This document shows, piece by piece, positions 35,179-44,360 of a DNA stretch of 64,000 nt. Source of the stretch: Halorubrum yunnanense (lineage in GTDB: Archaea > Halobacteriota > Halobacteria > Halobacteriales > Haloferacaceae). The number at the start of each line of letters is the position of its first letter. Position 1 is the first letter of the stretch. The notes under the pieces were generated by a model. The model did no database searches. It was not told the DNA's origin and saw only the letters and a list, made by a program, of their open reading frames with translations. The stretch lies in contig NZ_JAODIX010000001.1 in assembly GCF_026586675.1 (NCBI RefSeq), forward strand, positions 1 to 64,000. The letters are read 5' to 3'. The translations under genes and the position numbers were made by a program.

Positions 35179-35658
35179 TCACTTGCCCCAGAAGTTCTCG
35201 CGGCTGCCGAGCCGTTCGCGGTCCGGGCGGTCGCGGCGCCGGTCGCCCTCCTCGTCTTCGTCCTCCTCGGCGTCGTCGCCCTCAACGTCCGCGTCGTCGC
35301 CGTCCTCTCCCTCCTCGTCTTCCTCCGGGAGGCGTTCGACGACGTCTTGGGCGGTCGCGTGGCTCGACTTCACGCGGTGGATCCGGACCTCCGCGCGCGC
35401 CGGCGGGAGGAGGCCGTCGACGAGGACGATGAAGCCGTCGTCGGTGCGGCCGACGCCCGCGCCGCTCTCGTGGATGTCGTCGACCTCGACGGCGACGTGT
35501 TCGCCGGGCTGGACCGGCTGCTGTTTCAGCTCGTAGATGGGCATGTCGTAGTGGTTACACCACTCCGCGCCACCCTTGTTGCCGTAGTGTTGACACCCCA
35601 TCCCCTCGATTCGCTCGTCGAAACTGGGGCAATCGTCGGCGAGTGGACAGTCCGCCAT
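35179..35658 (-). CDS. TRAM-domain protein with N-terminal Cys cluster
   Basis: 159 residues. C4, C10, C22 and C34 form a likely metal site, the TRAM RNA-binding domain covers about 50-106 (VEVDDIHESGAGVGRTDDGF), and the C-terminus is very acidic then basic. TRAM proteins bind RNA; haloarchaea encode several single-domain versions of unknown target. A GTTTAC box 28 bases upstream supports the start. Confidence 0.85.
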   Translation of the reverse strand: MADCPLADDCPSFDERIEGMGCQHYGNKGGAEWCNHYDMPIYELKQQPVQPGEHVAVEVDDIHESGAGVGRTDDGFIVLVDGLLPPARAEVRIHRVKSSHATAQDVVERLPEEDEEGEDGDDADVEGDDAEEDEDEEGDRRRDRPDRERLGSRENFWGK

Positions 35659-35784
35659 ATCGTAGGGGAGACCGGCCGCCGTTGTAAACGTTTTCGACTG
35701 GCCGGCCGAAAAAATCCGCCGTGTCGGCGTCTCATCCGGGTGAACCGGGGCTGCTCCGGCTCCCGCCCGCCGCTCACTCCCGGC

Positions 35785-36132
35785 TCACAGGAACTCGCGG
35801 ACCTCCGAGTACCACATGTCGTGGTGGTCGACCGCGCCCACCGCGTCCGCCACGTCGACCGCGATCGCGTGCCAGCAGCGCTCGCTCGGGTCCTCGGCGT
35901 CGAGGTTGTACGTCGCGTCCGCGCAGGTGCACTCCCCGTCCTCGACGACGTACTCGTCGTCGTGGCCGACGACGACGGTGAAATCGCGGTAGCGCTTCAC
36001 GCGCCCCTCGCCGACCGCCTCGATCGCGCGCTGCCCGCGGTCGCCGTGCTCGCCGACGATCCCGGCAGCGATCGGGCCGGTGAGCTCCCCGGCCTCCGCG
36101 ATCGCCGCCCGCCAGTCGTCGACCGGCTCCAT
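35785..36132 (-). CDS. SWIM zinc-finger protein
   Basis: 115 residues. The SWIM motif is CTC (C68, C70) followed by CWH (C86, H88). Before it are a helical N-terminus and a beta hairpin VKRYRDFTVVVGHDDEYVV. SWIM fingers bind DNA or protein. A GTTTAACC box about 27 bases upstream supports the start. A broken relative lies at 46070. Confidence 0.85.
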   Translation of the reverse strand: MEPVDDWRAAIAEAGELTGPIAAGIVGEHGDRGQRAIEAVGEGRVKRYRDFTVVVGHDDEYVVEDGECTCADATYNLDAEDPSERCWHAIAVDVADAVGAVDHHDMWYSEVREFL

Positions 36133-36227
36133 GGCGTCCCATTCTGGGGCGGTCGGTTAAACAGCGTCGGTGAACGAGGGTCGTCCCCGACGTGTGGCTT
36201 CAAGCCGATCGCCCGCCTCCCTCCGGC

Positions 36228-36449
36228 ATGGCAGAGACGTGTCCGCACTTGGCGTACCGCGAGGAGGGAGACGGGGAGTCGTTCGAGACCGCCCGCGCCT
36301 TCTGTACCGTGACCGAGTCGTTCGTCCAGCCCATGCGCGCCGATGTCTGTAACGCCCGGTACGAGCTCGACCCGGCGGCGGACTGCGAGTTCTACGTCGC
36401 CGCCGAATCGCCGGACGACGAGAGCGAGAGCCCCGACGGCGACCGATGA
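36228..36449 (+). CDS. Small Cys-rich protein, unknown function
   Basis: 73 residues with C5, C26, C41 and C53, spaced like a small metal or [Fe-S] site, and an acidic tail. Its end overlaps the next gene by four bases (ATGA). No family is recognised; its conserved place ahead of the BKACE-type gene is not established here. Confidence 0.7.
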   Translation: MAETCPHLAYREEGDGESFETARAFCTVTESFVQPMRADVCNARYELDPAADCEFYVAAESPDDESESPDGDR

Positions 36450-37288
36450 CCTACGGCGACTACCTCGACGGGAAGCCGACGGTCATCACCGCGGCGCTCA
36501 CCGGTGGCGTCCACGGGAAGGAGGCGCACCCGGACCTCCCGGAGGCCCCCGAGGAGATCGCGTCGGCCGCGGCCGCCTGCGAGGCGGCGGGCGCCAGCGT
36601 GCTCCACCTCCACGCGCGCCGCGAGAACGGGGAGCGCGCCTTCTCGGCCGAACGCTTCCAAGAAATCGACGACGCGGTCCGCGACGCCACCGACGACGCC
36701 GTCCTCCAGCACTCGACCGGCGGGACCGCCGCCCCGGACGCCCTCAGACACGAGCCGCTCCGGACCGACCCCGCCCCGGAGATGGCGTCGCTCGACATGG
36801 GGCCGCTCAACCGCTACGACCGGCTCACCTCGGAGAACACCCGCGAGCTGGTCGCCTCGCTGCACGCGGCGATGAAAGAGCGAGACATCAAACCCGAGCT
36901 GGAGGTGTTCAACGACGGCCACCTCAACGAGTCGCTGGCGATCCTCGACGACCTCGACGAGCCGCAGTACCTCAACTTCCTGTTCGGTGGCGGGACCACG
37001 TCGCCCCCGCACCCCCGAAACCTGATCAACCGGGTCGAGGCGCTGCCGGAGGGCGTCGAGTTCAACGTGATCGGGTTCGGCCCGCACCAGCTCCCGATGA
37101 CGACCCAGTCGCTGCTGCTCGGGGGCCACGTCCGGGTCGGCCTAGAGGACAACCGGTACTACGAGCGCGGGGAGCTGGCGACGAACGAGCAGCTTGTGGC
37201 CCGGACGGCGCGGATCGCGGAGGAGCTTGGGCGACCGGTGGCGACGCCCGAGGAGACGCGGGAGTTGCTGGGGTTGCGTGGGCGTTAG
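36446..37288 (+). CDS. BKACE-family (DUF849) beta-keto acid cleavage enzyme
   Basis: 280 residues. Beta-keto acid cleavage enzymes condense a beta-keto acid with acetyl-CoA, as in 3-keto-5-aminohexanoate cleavage of lysine fermentation. Signatures are TVITAALTGG, the zinc-binding HLH (H54, H56), DMGPLNRYDRL, PELEVFNDGHL and the C-terminal GGHVRVGLEDNRYYERGELATN. Substrate in this organism unknown. Coupled to the upstream Cys-rich gene. Confidence 0.87.
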   Translation: MTYGDYLDGKPTVITAALTGGVHGKEAHPDLPEAPEEIASAAAACEAAGASVLHLHARRENGERAFSAERFQEIDDAVRDATDDAVLQHSTGGTAAPDALRHEPLRTDPAPEMASLDMGPLNRYDRLTSENTRELVASLHAAMKERDIKPELEVFNDGHLNESLAILDDLDEPQYLNFLFGGGTTSPPHPRNLINRVEALPEGVEFNVIGFGPHQLPMTTQSLLLGGHVRVGLEDNRYYERGELATNEQLVARTARIAEELGRPVATPEETRELLGLRGR

Positions 37289-37319
37289 AGAGGGCGTGTT
37301 GCAGAGCCTGGTAGCAATG

Positions 37320-37496
37320 GACTATTTAAAATATACGCGTGGTATCGATGGCTATTTATAAATGAACGAGGCGGTGGCGCGTGCCGATGAGCGGCCGGCA
37401 GGCCGCGAGTCGCACGCGCGAGGGAGGAGCGAGCGAAGCGAGCGACGAGGCTGGGGAGGCGTGAGGTTGTGCGGTTGCGGTGCGGTCGGGGCGGGA
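37320..37496. repeat. Upstream module of composite repeat, copy 3
   Basis: From a TATTTATAAATGAACG box near 37354 through GGCCGGCAGGCCGCGAG to GAGGCTGGGGAGGCGTGAGG, this matches the shared parts of copy 2. A run of GAGCGAAGCGAGCGA is included. No gene is seen. Confidence 0.6.
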
Positions 37497-37686
37497 CTCA
37501 AAGGGGCAGCCGCGAGGGCGAAGACGCGCGACGCAAGGACCGCAAGGAGGGAGCGGCAGCGACCGACTGAGGACCGCAGCGAGCGCATCGAGTCCTCGCG
37601 GCTGGGGCTTTGGAGGCGTTCACCGTCGATCCACTGTCGGCCAATTATAAGCGAGCGGCTGGGGCTTTGGAGGCGTTCACCGCAGA
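37497..37686. repeat. Composite repeat element, copy 3
   Basis: Hairpin arms 37507-37517 and 37594-37604 (11 bp) enclose a loop that keeps GACGCAAGGACCGCA and CGCAGCGAGCG. Units start at 37598 and 37655. The second stops matching after TTCACCGCAGA (37676-37686), where AT-rich DNA begins. This is the place where the surface-protein segment seems to have been inserted. Confidence 0.75.
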
Positions 37687-37770
37687 TTTGATACTAGCAG
37701 ATATGAATACATCCAAAAATAACATTTTATAAATTTATTACAATTATCATGTCATACCAAACGTTATTCA
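37687..37770 (+). promoter_or_regulatory. AT-rich promoter region of the surface-protein gene
   Basis: This 84-base run is strongly AT-rich, with TTTATAAATTTATTACAATT around 37725-37746. A box near 37736-37745 is 26-35 bases ahead of ATG 37771. Base composition differs sharply from neighbouring genes. Confidence 0.5.
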
Positions 37771-38994
37771 ATGCTGGCAAAATGTAACCGTACGATGGCG
37801 CTGTCATTATCCGGAAATCAGCATGTCATAGAACGAGTAGTGACGCAGATCATCATATTAGCCGCCGTCATCTCGCTGGTGGCGATTACAGCTTCTGGTG
37901 GCGCAGTGGCCCATGCGGATGGCAACGGACTGACCGTACATAATCAGACGGTCCCTCTAGACCAGCACGGCGAGATACATACAGTTACAATCGACAAGGC
38001 AAGCGCAGACACGGATTTTTACGTTGACCTTCACACCGAGAATGGGACAATTAATACTACGCAAACCTTTGAGGCCGGGACAACGCGGGAGGACTTCGAA
38101 GTAACACTTTCCCCGACTATCAAGTCGGACACTGAGGTAACTGTCGCGACCCATGCAGCAAACGGAACCGAACTCGCAAGTGAGACTATTGCGGTCGACA
38201 CAATTGAGGCTCCCACAGTATCGTTCTCAGATCAAGTTCACCAACTTGATGTTCATGACGAAATCCATGATATAACTGTCGACACGGCTGCGGCCAATGA
38301 GGACTATTATGTCGACGTACACACGGCAGACAGGACTATCAATACCACGCAGACGTTCAACGGTGGCACGGCACAGACTGATCTTGAATTGACACTGAAT
38401 CCGACGCTTACTGAAACCACAAACGTGACCGCCGCAGTCCACGCAGCCAACGGTACCGAACTCGCCGCTGAGACCGCGACGGTAGCCACCGCCGATGTGC
38501 AGTTCTCCGAGCAAAGTCACGAACTTGACGAACACGGTGAAATACATCAGATCGATGTCGAACAAGTGGCCGGTGACGTCCCTTACTACGTTGACGTACA
38601 TACAGCCAACGGGACTATCAACACAACACGAACATTTGAGGCCGGCACGACTGTCGAAAATCTTGAACTGACCCTCTCCCCGACGATAACCTCGGACACC
38701 AACGTGACGGTCGCACTCCATACCGAAGACGGCGCCGAGATCGCCGCCAGCACTGCGACGGTTACCGTAATGTCGGATAATACGGCTACCGACGAGACGA
38801 CGGATGAGAGTGGTTCCGACGAGACGACGGATGAGAGTGGTTCCGACGAGACGACAGATGAGAGTGGTTCCGACGAGACGACGGATGAGAGTGGTTCCGA
38901 CGAAACGGCGACGAGTGAAAGTACCCCTGGCTTCGGAGTTATTATCGCTATCGTCGCATTACTCGGTGCCGCCCTCCTCGGGCGTCAAAGATAG
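37771..38994 (+). CDS. PGF-CTERM surface protein with three DUF7282-like repeats
   Basis: 407 residues with a signal peptide (about 22-48, IIILAAVISLVAITASGGA), three homologous domains (about 52-145, 148-240 and 243-330; each with YYVD(V/L)HT(A/E)(D/N)(G/R)TINTT(Q/R)TF) full of N-X-T sequons, four exact DETTDESGS repeats (27-bp DNA repeat, 38791-38898), and the C-terminal sorting signal PGFGVIIAIVALLGAALLGRQR, split as PGF, helix and Arg. This marks a substrate of archaeosortase A, lipid-anchored in the S-layer. The gene is AT-richer than its neighbours and lies between halves of a repeat unit, suggesting transfer. Confidence 0.85.
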   Translation: MLAKCNRTMALSLSGNQHVIERVVTQIIILAAVISLVAITASGGAVAHADGNGLTVHNQTVPLDQHGEIHTVTIDKASADTDFYVDLHTENGTINTTQTFEAGTTREDFEVTLSPTIKSDTEVTVATHAANGTELASETIAVDTIEAPTVSFSDQVHQLDVHDEIHDITVDTAAANEDYYVDVHTADRTINTTQTFNGGTAQTDLELTLNPTLTETTNVTAAVHAANGTELAAETATVATADVQFSEQSHELDEHGEIHQIDVEQVAGDVPYYVDVHTANGTINTTRTFEAGTTVENLELTLSPTITSDTNVTVALHTEDGAEIAASTATVTVMSDNTATDETTDESGSDETTDESGSDETTDESGSDETTDESGSDETATSESTPGFGVIIAIVALLGAALLGRQR

Positions 38995-39039
38995 TACCGT
39001 CAAATTATTTTACTGACACTAAAGCCACGCTCTGTACTC

Positions 39040-39110
39040 CATAACTAAAGGAGTCGAGACATCGGAGCTGCTCACCGCAGAGCCGTCGATTATTTATAAA
39101 TAACCGCATC
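39040..39110. repeat. Solo unit of the composite repeat, right half
   Basis: GGAGCTGCTCACCGCAGA (about 39064-39081) and the following TATTTATAAATAA are like the last units of copy 1. With the truncated unit at 37655-37686 this forms a split unit, with TCACCGCAGA repeated at 37677-37686 and 39072-39081. Confidence 0.6.
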
Positions 39111-39126
39111 CGGAGAGCGCTCGATC

Positions 39127-41001
39127 TTACTCTAGGACGACCAGCGCGTCGCCCATGTCGACGCTGTCGCCCTCGCCGACGTGGACGCTCGCGACGGTGC
39201 CGCCGCGCTCGGCGGCCACGTCGTTCTCCATCTTCATCGCCTCGAGGACACAGACCACGTCGCCGGCGGCGACCTCGTCGCCCTCGCCGACGTCGACCGA
39301 GAGAATCGTCCCCTGCATCTCCGCCTCGATGGCCTCGCCGCCCTCGGCGACGTCGACGCCGTCGTCGTCGCCGTCGTCGCCTTTCGCCTGCGGCGGTCGC
39401 TCCTGACGCCCGCTCGCGCCGCCAGCGTCGCTCGGCGTCGGGATCGCGGGCGCGCCGCGCTCCTCGAGCTCGACGTCGAAACGCTTCCCGTTCACTTCGA
39501 CGGTGAACTCGCGCTCGGTCACCGCCTCGTCGTCGTCGCCGCCGGACGTTGATTCGGTCCCCCACTTCGCCTGGGCCTCGGCGACCAGCTCCCGGTCGAG
39601 CTCCTCGTCGAGGTACTTCGTGGTGTGGGTGCCCGCGACGAACCGCTCGTCGTCGAGCATGAGGCGGTGGAACGGGACGATGGTGACGACGCCCTCCAGG
39701 TCGTACTCCGCGAGCGCCCGTTTCGACCGGGCGAGGCACTCCTCGCGGTCGCCGGCCCACACGATCAGCTTCGCGATCATCGAGTCGTAGTCGGTGACCA
39801 GCTCGTCGCCCTGCCGGAGCGCGTCGTCGACGCGCACCCCGATCCCGCCCGGCGGGTCGTACGTCTCCAACGACCCTTCGTTGGCGGGCTGGAACGCCTC
39901 CGCGGCGTTCTCGGCGTTGATCCGGAACTCGATCGCGTGGCCCTCCAGCGCCACGTCGTCCTGCGAGACGGAGAGCCCCTCCCCGCTGGCGACCCGGAGC
40001 TGCTCTTTGACGATGTCGATGCCCGTCAGCTCCTCGGTGACGGTGTGTTCGACCTGGATGCGCGTGTTGACCTCGAGGAAGTAGAAGGGCGTGTCCGGCC
40101 CGAGCGGCTCGACGGGGTCGCGGTCGGGGTCCTCCTCGACGAGGAACTCGACGGTGCCGGCGTTGGTGTAGTCGGCGGCGGCGACGCCGCGGCGGGCGGC
40201 CTCGCCGATCTTCTCGCGCAGTTCGTCCGAGAGCGCGGGGGACGGCCCCTCCTCGATCACCTTCTGGTGGCGGCGCTGGAGCGAGCAGTCGCGCTCGCCG
40301 AGGTGGACGACGTCCGACTCGTCGGCGGGCGTGTCCCCCTCCTCGCCGGCGTCCGCGACGATCTGGACCTCGACGTGGCGCGGGGTCTCGAGGTAGCGCT
40401 CGAGGTAGACGGAGTCGTTCGAGAAGTACGCCTCCCCCTCGCGCTTCGCCGATTCGAGCGCTTCTTGGGCCTCCTCGGCGCTCTCGACGACCTTCATCCC
40501 GCGGCCGCCGCCGCCGCCCTCGGCTTTGATCGCGACCGGGTAGCCGTGCTCGTCGCCGAACCCGGTGACCGCCTCGACCTCGGTGACGGGCTCGGTCGTC
40601 CCGGGGACGATGGGGACGTCCGCCTCCTCCATCACCCGGCGGGCGTGAGTCTTCTCGCCGAGCCGCTCCATCGCGTCGCTGGCGGGGCCCACCCACGTGA
40701 TCCCGTCTGCGGCCTCGACGCGGGCCGCGAAGTCGGCGTTCTCGGCGAGGAAGCCGTATCCCGGGTGGATCGCGTCGGCGTCGGCGTTCCGCGCGGCGTC
40801 GACGACCGCCTCGCCGTCGAGGTACGAGTCAGCGGCGCGGGCCGGGCCGACGTTGTACGCCTCGTCCGCGTACCGCACGTGACCGCCGTGTTTGTCAGCG
40901 TCGCTGTAGACGGCGACGGTGTCGACACCCAGCTCCGCACAGGCGCGCATCACCCGAACCGCGATCTCTCCGCGGTTCGCGACGAGAACCTTGTCGAACA
41001 T
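39127..41001 (-). CDS. pccA: Propionyl/acetyl-CoA carboxylase, biotin carboxylase-BCCP subunit
   Basis: 624 residues. Biotin carboxylase domain (1-450) with ATP-grasp glycine-rich loop [35 protein letters not shown] and [15 protein letters not shown] long acidic linker follows, then a C-terminal BCCP domain with biotin lysine K590 in EAMKMEN. It carboxylates biotin, which the PccB subunit transfers to acyl-CoA. In haloarchaea this is the alpha subunit of the propionyl-CoA carboxylase. It starts with a TTATG box about 27 bases upstream. The other subunits are 0.5 kb upstream on the same strand, separated by a small membrane-protein gene on the other strand. Confidence 0.95.
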   Translation of the reverse strand: MFDKVLVANRGEIAVRVMRACAELGVDTVAVYSDADKHGGHVRYADEAYNVGPARAADSYLDGEAVVDAARNADADAIHPGYGFLAENADFAARVEAADGITWVGPASDAMERLGEKTHARRVMEEADVPIVPGTTEPVTEVEAVTGFGDEHGYPVAIKAEGGGGGRGMKVVESAEEAQEALESAKREGEAYFSNDSVYLERYLETPRHVEVQIVADAGEEGDTPADESDVVHLGERDCSLQRRHQKVIEEGPSPALSDELREKIGEAARRGVAAADYTNAGTVEFLVEEDPDRDPVEPLGPDTPFYFLEVNTRIQVEHTVTEELTGIDIVKEQLRVASGEGLSVSQDDVALEGHAIEFRINAENAAEAFQPANEGSLETYDPPGGIGVRVDDALRQGDELVTDYDSMIAKLIVWAGDREECLARSKRALAEYDLEGVVTIVPFHRLMLDDERFVAGTHTTKYLDEELDRELVAEAQAKWGTESTSGGDDDEAVTEREFTVEVNGKRFDVELEERGAPAIPTPSDAGGASGRQERPPQAKGDDGDDDGVDVAEGGEAIEAEMQGTILSVDVGEGDEVAAGDVVCVLEAMKMENDVAAERGGTVASVHVGEGDSVDMGDALVVLE

Positions 41002-41142
41002 TCTTACGCCACCATTCCAGCATAACCCACCTCATTCTATCGGTCCGCGACGACGATCGGTGACGACGATCGTCGTACCCCGCCGGCGGTCGCCGAAGCC
41101 TTCCCGAGACGATTAAGAGCCTGCCGGCCGCCACGTCCGAAC

Positions 41143-41385
41143 ATGCTCTCGCCCGGAAACCCCTACGTGTTGCCGTCGACGCTGGTCGCGGCGGGCGCGT
41201 ACCTCGCCGCGACGCTCCTCACTGACGCCTCGATCCTCGTCCGGATCGGGATCCTCGTCCTGCTCGTCGGCGTCGTCCCTCCCGTCCTCAACCGGCTCCT
41301 CGGCGGCGGCTCGATGGGCGGGCGGCGCGAGGAGCCGATCGAGACGACGGAGGACGGCGACGGCGACGAGTCGCGCGAGGCGTGA
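41143..41385 (+). CDS. Small two-helix membrane protein
   Basis: 80 residues, hydrophobic segments at about 9-27 and 33-50, then an Arg/Gly loop and acidic tail (TTEDGDGDESREA). GATTAAG about 28 bases upstream supports the start. No family is recognised; it is embedded between pccA and pccX in the opposite orientation. Confidence 0.65.
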   Translation: MLSPGNPYVLPSTLVAAGAYLAATLLTDASILVRIGILVLLVGVVPPVLNRLLGGGSMGGRREEPIETTEDGDGDESREA

Positions 41386-41404
41386 CCCGTCGGCTATAGC
41401 TATT

Positions 41405-41532
41405 GGCCACAGATATATACTCGAACGGGCGCATTCTCCGACGCGCCCTCCGAGAGGTTGCGTGGCGGCCTGCTCACGGAGGGTATCGGCGCCTACCGAG
41501 GTCGGCCGCCGGGGGAATGCACGCGACCCGAC
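41405..41532. other. Gap with an orphan TATA-like box
   Basis: AGATATATAC at 41409-41418 looks like a strong promoter facing either strand, yet no credible gene follows on the plus strand: the next gene is pccX in reverse. A small RNA or antisense transcript is possible. Confidence 0.35.
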
Positions 41533-41886
41533 TCAGAGCCGGTCGGCGCGACCGGCCGCGGTCCACGGATCGGTCGGCGCGTCGACCGGCACGCGGACCG
41601 ACCGATTCTGCAGCCGATCGACTCGACCGGCGAACGACCAGCGCTCGCCCTCCCAGTCCGGCTCGTCGTCCGCCGCGGCCGCGACTGCCGCGGCGGCGCG
41701 TTCGCCGTCTCGGAGGTGCGCCGCGACCGCGGCGGCGATGGCGGCGGCCTCCGCGTCGTCCGCGTCGTCCGGGACCGTCAGGCCGTCGAGGACGGCGGCG
41801 ACCGTCGGGCCGCTCGGATCGCTCTGCGAGGCGTCCGCGTTCGGGTCGGCGGAGCCGGCCTCCGGGTCGGGCGAACCGGTCGCCAT
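41533..41886 (-). CDS. pccX: Small third subunit of propionyl-CoA carboxylase (PccX-like)
   Basis: 117 residues, acidic N-terminus, a helical Ala-rich middle ([25 protein letters not shown], in two parts) and a C-terminal [17 protein letters not shown]. Size, position and this end match the small extra subunit reported for haloarchaeal propionyl-CoA carboxylase (PccX), which the catalytic pair needs for activity. Its ATG overlaps the pccB stop (TGATG). Identification rests on context, since small subunits diverge quickly. Confidence 0.75.
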   Translation of the reverse strand: MATGSPDPEAGSADPNADASQSDPSGPTVAAVLDGLTVPDDADDAEAAAIAAAVAAHLRDGERAAAAVAAAADDEPDWEGERWSFAGRVDRLQNRSVRVPVDAPTDPWTAAGRADRL

Positions 41887-43430
41887 CAGATCGGGATGTT
41901 GCCGTGTTTCTTCTCCGGCCGGTCCGAGCGCTTCCCCTTCAGCATCTGGAGGTCGTCGATCAGCCGCGCGCGCGTCTCTGCGGGCTCGATGACGTCGTCG
42001 ATGAACCCGCGGTCGGCGGCGCTGTACGGGTTCGCGAACTCCTCGCGGTACTCGTCGATGAGCTCCTGTCTGCGCGCGTCGGGGTCGTCGGCCTCGGCCA
42101 GCTCCTCGCGGTAGAGGACGTTGACGGCGCCCTTCGGGCCCATCACCGCGATCTCCGCGGTCGGCCACGCGTAGTTGACGTCCCCGCCGATGTGCTTCGA
42201 CGACATCACGCAGTAGGCGCCGCCGTACGCCTTCCGGGTGATCACGGTGAGGAGGGGGACGCTCGCCTCCGAGAAGGCGTACAGCAGCTTCGCGCCGTGC
42301 CGGATGATCCCGTTGTGCTCCTGGTCGGTGCCGGGCATGAAGCCGGGGACGTCCTCGAAGGTGAGGATGGGGATGTTGAAGGCGTCGCAGAAGCGCACGA
42401 ACCGCGCCCCCTTCTGGCTCGACTCGATGTCGAGGGTGCCGGCGTTCACGCGGGGGTTGTTGGCGACGATCCCGATCGAGTGACCGTCGAGCCGGGCGAA
42501 GCCGACGACGACGTTCTTCGCGAAGTTCTCTTGGACCTCGAAGAAGGAACCCTCGTCGACGACGCCGCTGATGACCTCCTTCATGTCGTACGGCTTGCGG
42601 GGCGCGTTCGGGACGATGTCGCCCAGCTCCTCGTCGGCGCGCTCGGGGTCATCCCACGGCTCGACGCGGGGCGGGTCCTCGACGTTGTTGGCGGGGAGGT
42701 ACGAGAGCAGGCGCGCGATGTCGTCTAAGGCGTCCTCCTCGCTCTCCTCGGCGAAGTGCGCGACGCCCGAGGTCGACGTGTGGGTGACCGCGCCGCCGAG
42801 CTCCTCGAAGCTCACCTCCTCGCCCGTCACCGTCTCGATGACGTCCGGGCCGGTGATGAACATGTGCGAGGTGTCTTTCACCATGAACGTGAAGTCCGTG
42901 ATGGCCGGCGAGTACACCGCCCCGCCCGCACACGGGCCCATGATCGCCGAGATCTGCGGGATGACCCCCGACGCCTCCGTGTTGCGCCGGAAGATCTCCG
43001 CGAAGCCGCCGAGCGAGGCCACGCCCTCCTGAATGCGGGCGCCGGCGGAGTCGTTGAGCCCGACGACGGGCGCGCCGACGTCCATCGCCTTGTCCATCAC
43101 CTTACACACCTTCTCGGCGAACACCTCGCCGAGCGAGCCGCCGAAGACGGTGAAGTCGTGCGCGAAGACGAACGTCTTCCGCCCGTTCACCTCACCGTAG
43201 CCGGTGACGACGCCGTCGCCCGGGATCTGCTGTTCCTCCATCCCGAACTTGTGGTTGCGGTGGGTGCGGAACCGGTCGAACTCGTGGAACGTCCCGTCGT
43301 CGAGGAAGTAGTCGATCCGCTCGCGCGCGGTCATCTTCCCCTTCTCGTGTTGGGAGTCGATCCGGTCTTCGCCGCCACCGAGCGCCGCCCGCTCGCGGCG
43401 CTCCCGGAGGTCCTCGATACGGTCGTCCAT
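41886..43430 (-). CDS. pccB: Propionyl/acetyl-CoA carboxylase, carboxyltransferase subunit
   Basis: 514 residues. The crotonase-like carboxyltransferase halves show [63 protein letters not shown] and the C-half [25 protein letters not shown] plus [19 protein letters not shown]. It carboxylates propionyl-CoA to methylmalonyl-CoA, with PccA supplying biotin. I chose 43430 because a TAATGA box lies about 27 bases upstream; ATG 43481 is an alternative. Stop overlaps pccX. Confidence 0.94.
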   Translation of the reverse strand: MDDRIEDLRERRERAALGGGEDRIDSQHEKGKMTARERIDYFLDDGTFHEFDRFRTHRNHKFGMEEQQIPGDGVVTGYGEVNGRKTFVFAHDFTVFGGSLGEVFAEKVCKVMDKAMDVGAPVVGLNDSAGARIQEGVASLGGFAEIFRRNTEASGVIPQISAIMGPCAGGAVYSPAITDFTFMVKDTSHMFITGPDVIETVTGEEVSFEELGGAVTHTSTSGVAHFAEESEEDALDDIARLLSYLPANNVEDPPRVEPWDDPERADEELGDIVPNAPRKPYDMKEVISGVVDEGSFFEVQENFAKNVVVGFARLDGHSIGIVANNPRVNAGTLDIESSQKGARFVRFCDAFNIPILTFEDVPGFMPGTDQEHNGIIRHGAKLLYAFSEASVPLLTVITRKAYGGAYCVMSSKHIGGDVNYAWPTAEIAVMGPKGAVNVLYREELAEADDPDARRQELIDEYREEFANPYSAADRGFIDDVIEPAETRARLIDDLQMLKGKRSDRPEKKHGNIPI

Positions 43431-43630
43431 CGTCACGCCGGACCACCCTGAGTCATTACCTCGTGGGTCGGCGAGCGGCATCAAAAGGGTTCCCCTATCC
43501 GACGTTTTCGGCTTCGACGCGCGTCGAAGTCGAGGACCGCTCGGCCGTCGTCCGCTCACCCCCGGGAGTCGCCGTCGACCGCCCGCACGGGCCCTGTCGC
43601 CGGTTCGCACGGGGACGGGCGGTTCGACGC

Positions 43631-43721
43631 TTTTAAACCTCCGATGGACCACTCTCCGGTGAGACAGGCTTCGCCTGTTTCACTGACCCGTAGGAGCGAC
43701 CTGCGTACTACGGAGGTGAAA
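43631..43721 (+). promoter_or_regulatory. uL1 operon promoter and structured leader
   Basis: TTTTAAA at 43631-43637 puts the transcription start near 43660, giving a leader of about 60 bases. It contains a hairpin with arms GTGAGACAGGC (43659-43669) and GCCTGTTTCAC (43673-43683; one G-U pair) and a Shine-Dalgarno GGAGGTG at 43712-43718. In haloarchaea the L1 leader resembles the 23S L1-binding site and allows autoregulation; the hairpin here is a candidate. Confidence 0.65.
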
Positions 43722-44360
43722 ATGGCAGACACAATACAAGAGGCCGTAACTCTCGCACTCGACGATGCGCCCGAGCGGAACTTCCGCGAGACCGTGGACA
43801 TCGCGATCAACCTGCGAGACCTCGACCTCAACGATCCGTCGAACCGCATCGACGAGTCCGTCGTGCTGCCGGCTGGAACGGGGCAGGAGACACAGATCGT
43901 CGTCTTCGCGGAGGGCGAAACCGCCGTCCGCGCTCAGGAAGTCGCTGACGAAGTGCTTGACAGCGACGACCTCGAGGACCTCGGAGACGACGACGACCGC
44001 GCAAAGGACCTGGCCGACGAGACCGACTTCTTCGTCGCGGAGGCCAGCCTGATGCAGGACATCGGTCGGTACCTCGGTACCGTCCTCGGTCCGCGCGGGA
44101 AGATGCCTACCCCACTACAGCCGGACGACGACGTCGTCGAGACCGTCAACCGGATGAAGAACACGGTGCAGCTCCGGTCGCGCGACCGGCGCACGTTCCA
44201 CACCCGCGTCGGCGCCGAAGACATGGGCCCCGACGCCATCTCGGACAACATCGACGTCATCATCCGGCGGCTCGAAGCAAGCCTCGAGAAGGGGCCGCTC
44301 AACATCGACGGGATCTTCGTGAAGACCACGATGGGTCCCGCCAGGGAGGTGCCCGTATGA
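43722..44360 (+). CDS. rpl1: Ribosomal protein uL1
   Basis: 212-residue L1. It binds 23S rRNA at the L1 stalk and can bind its own mRNA. The body has [43 protein letters not shown], and [19 protein letters not shown] at the end. A clear Shine-Dalgarno (GGAGGTG) precedes ATG. It is the first gene of uL1-uL10-P1 and overlaps uL10 by four bases. Confidence 0.98.
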   Translation: MADTIQEAVTLALDDAPERNFRETVDIAINLRDLDLNDPSNRIDESVVLPAGTGQETQIVVFAEGETAVRAQEVADEVLDSDDLEDLGDDDDRAKDLADETDFFVAEASLMQDIGRYLGTVLGPRGKMPTPLQPDDDVVETVNRMKNTVQLRSRDRRTFHTRVGAEDMGPDAISDNIDVIIRRLEASLEKGPLNIDGIFVKTTMGPAREVPV

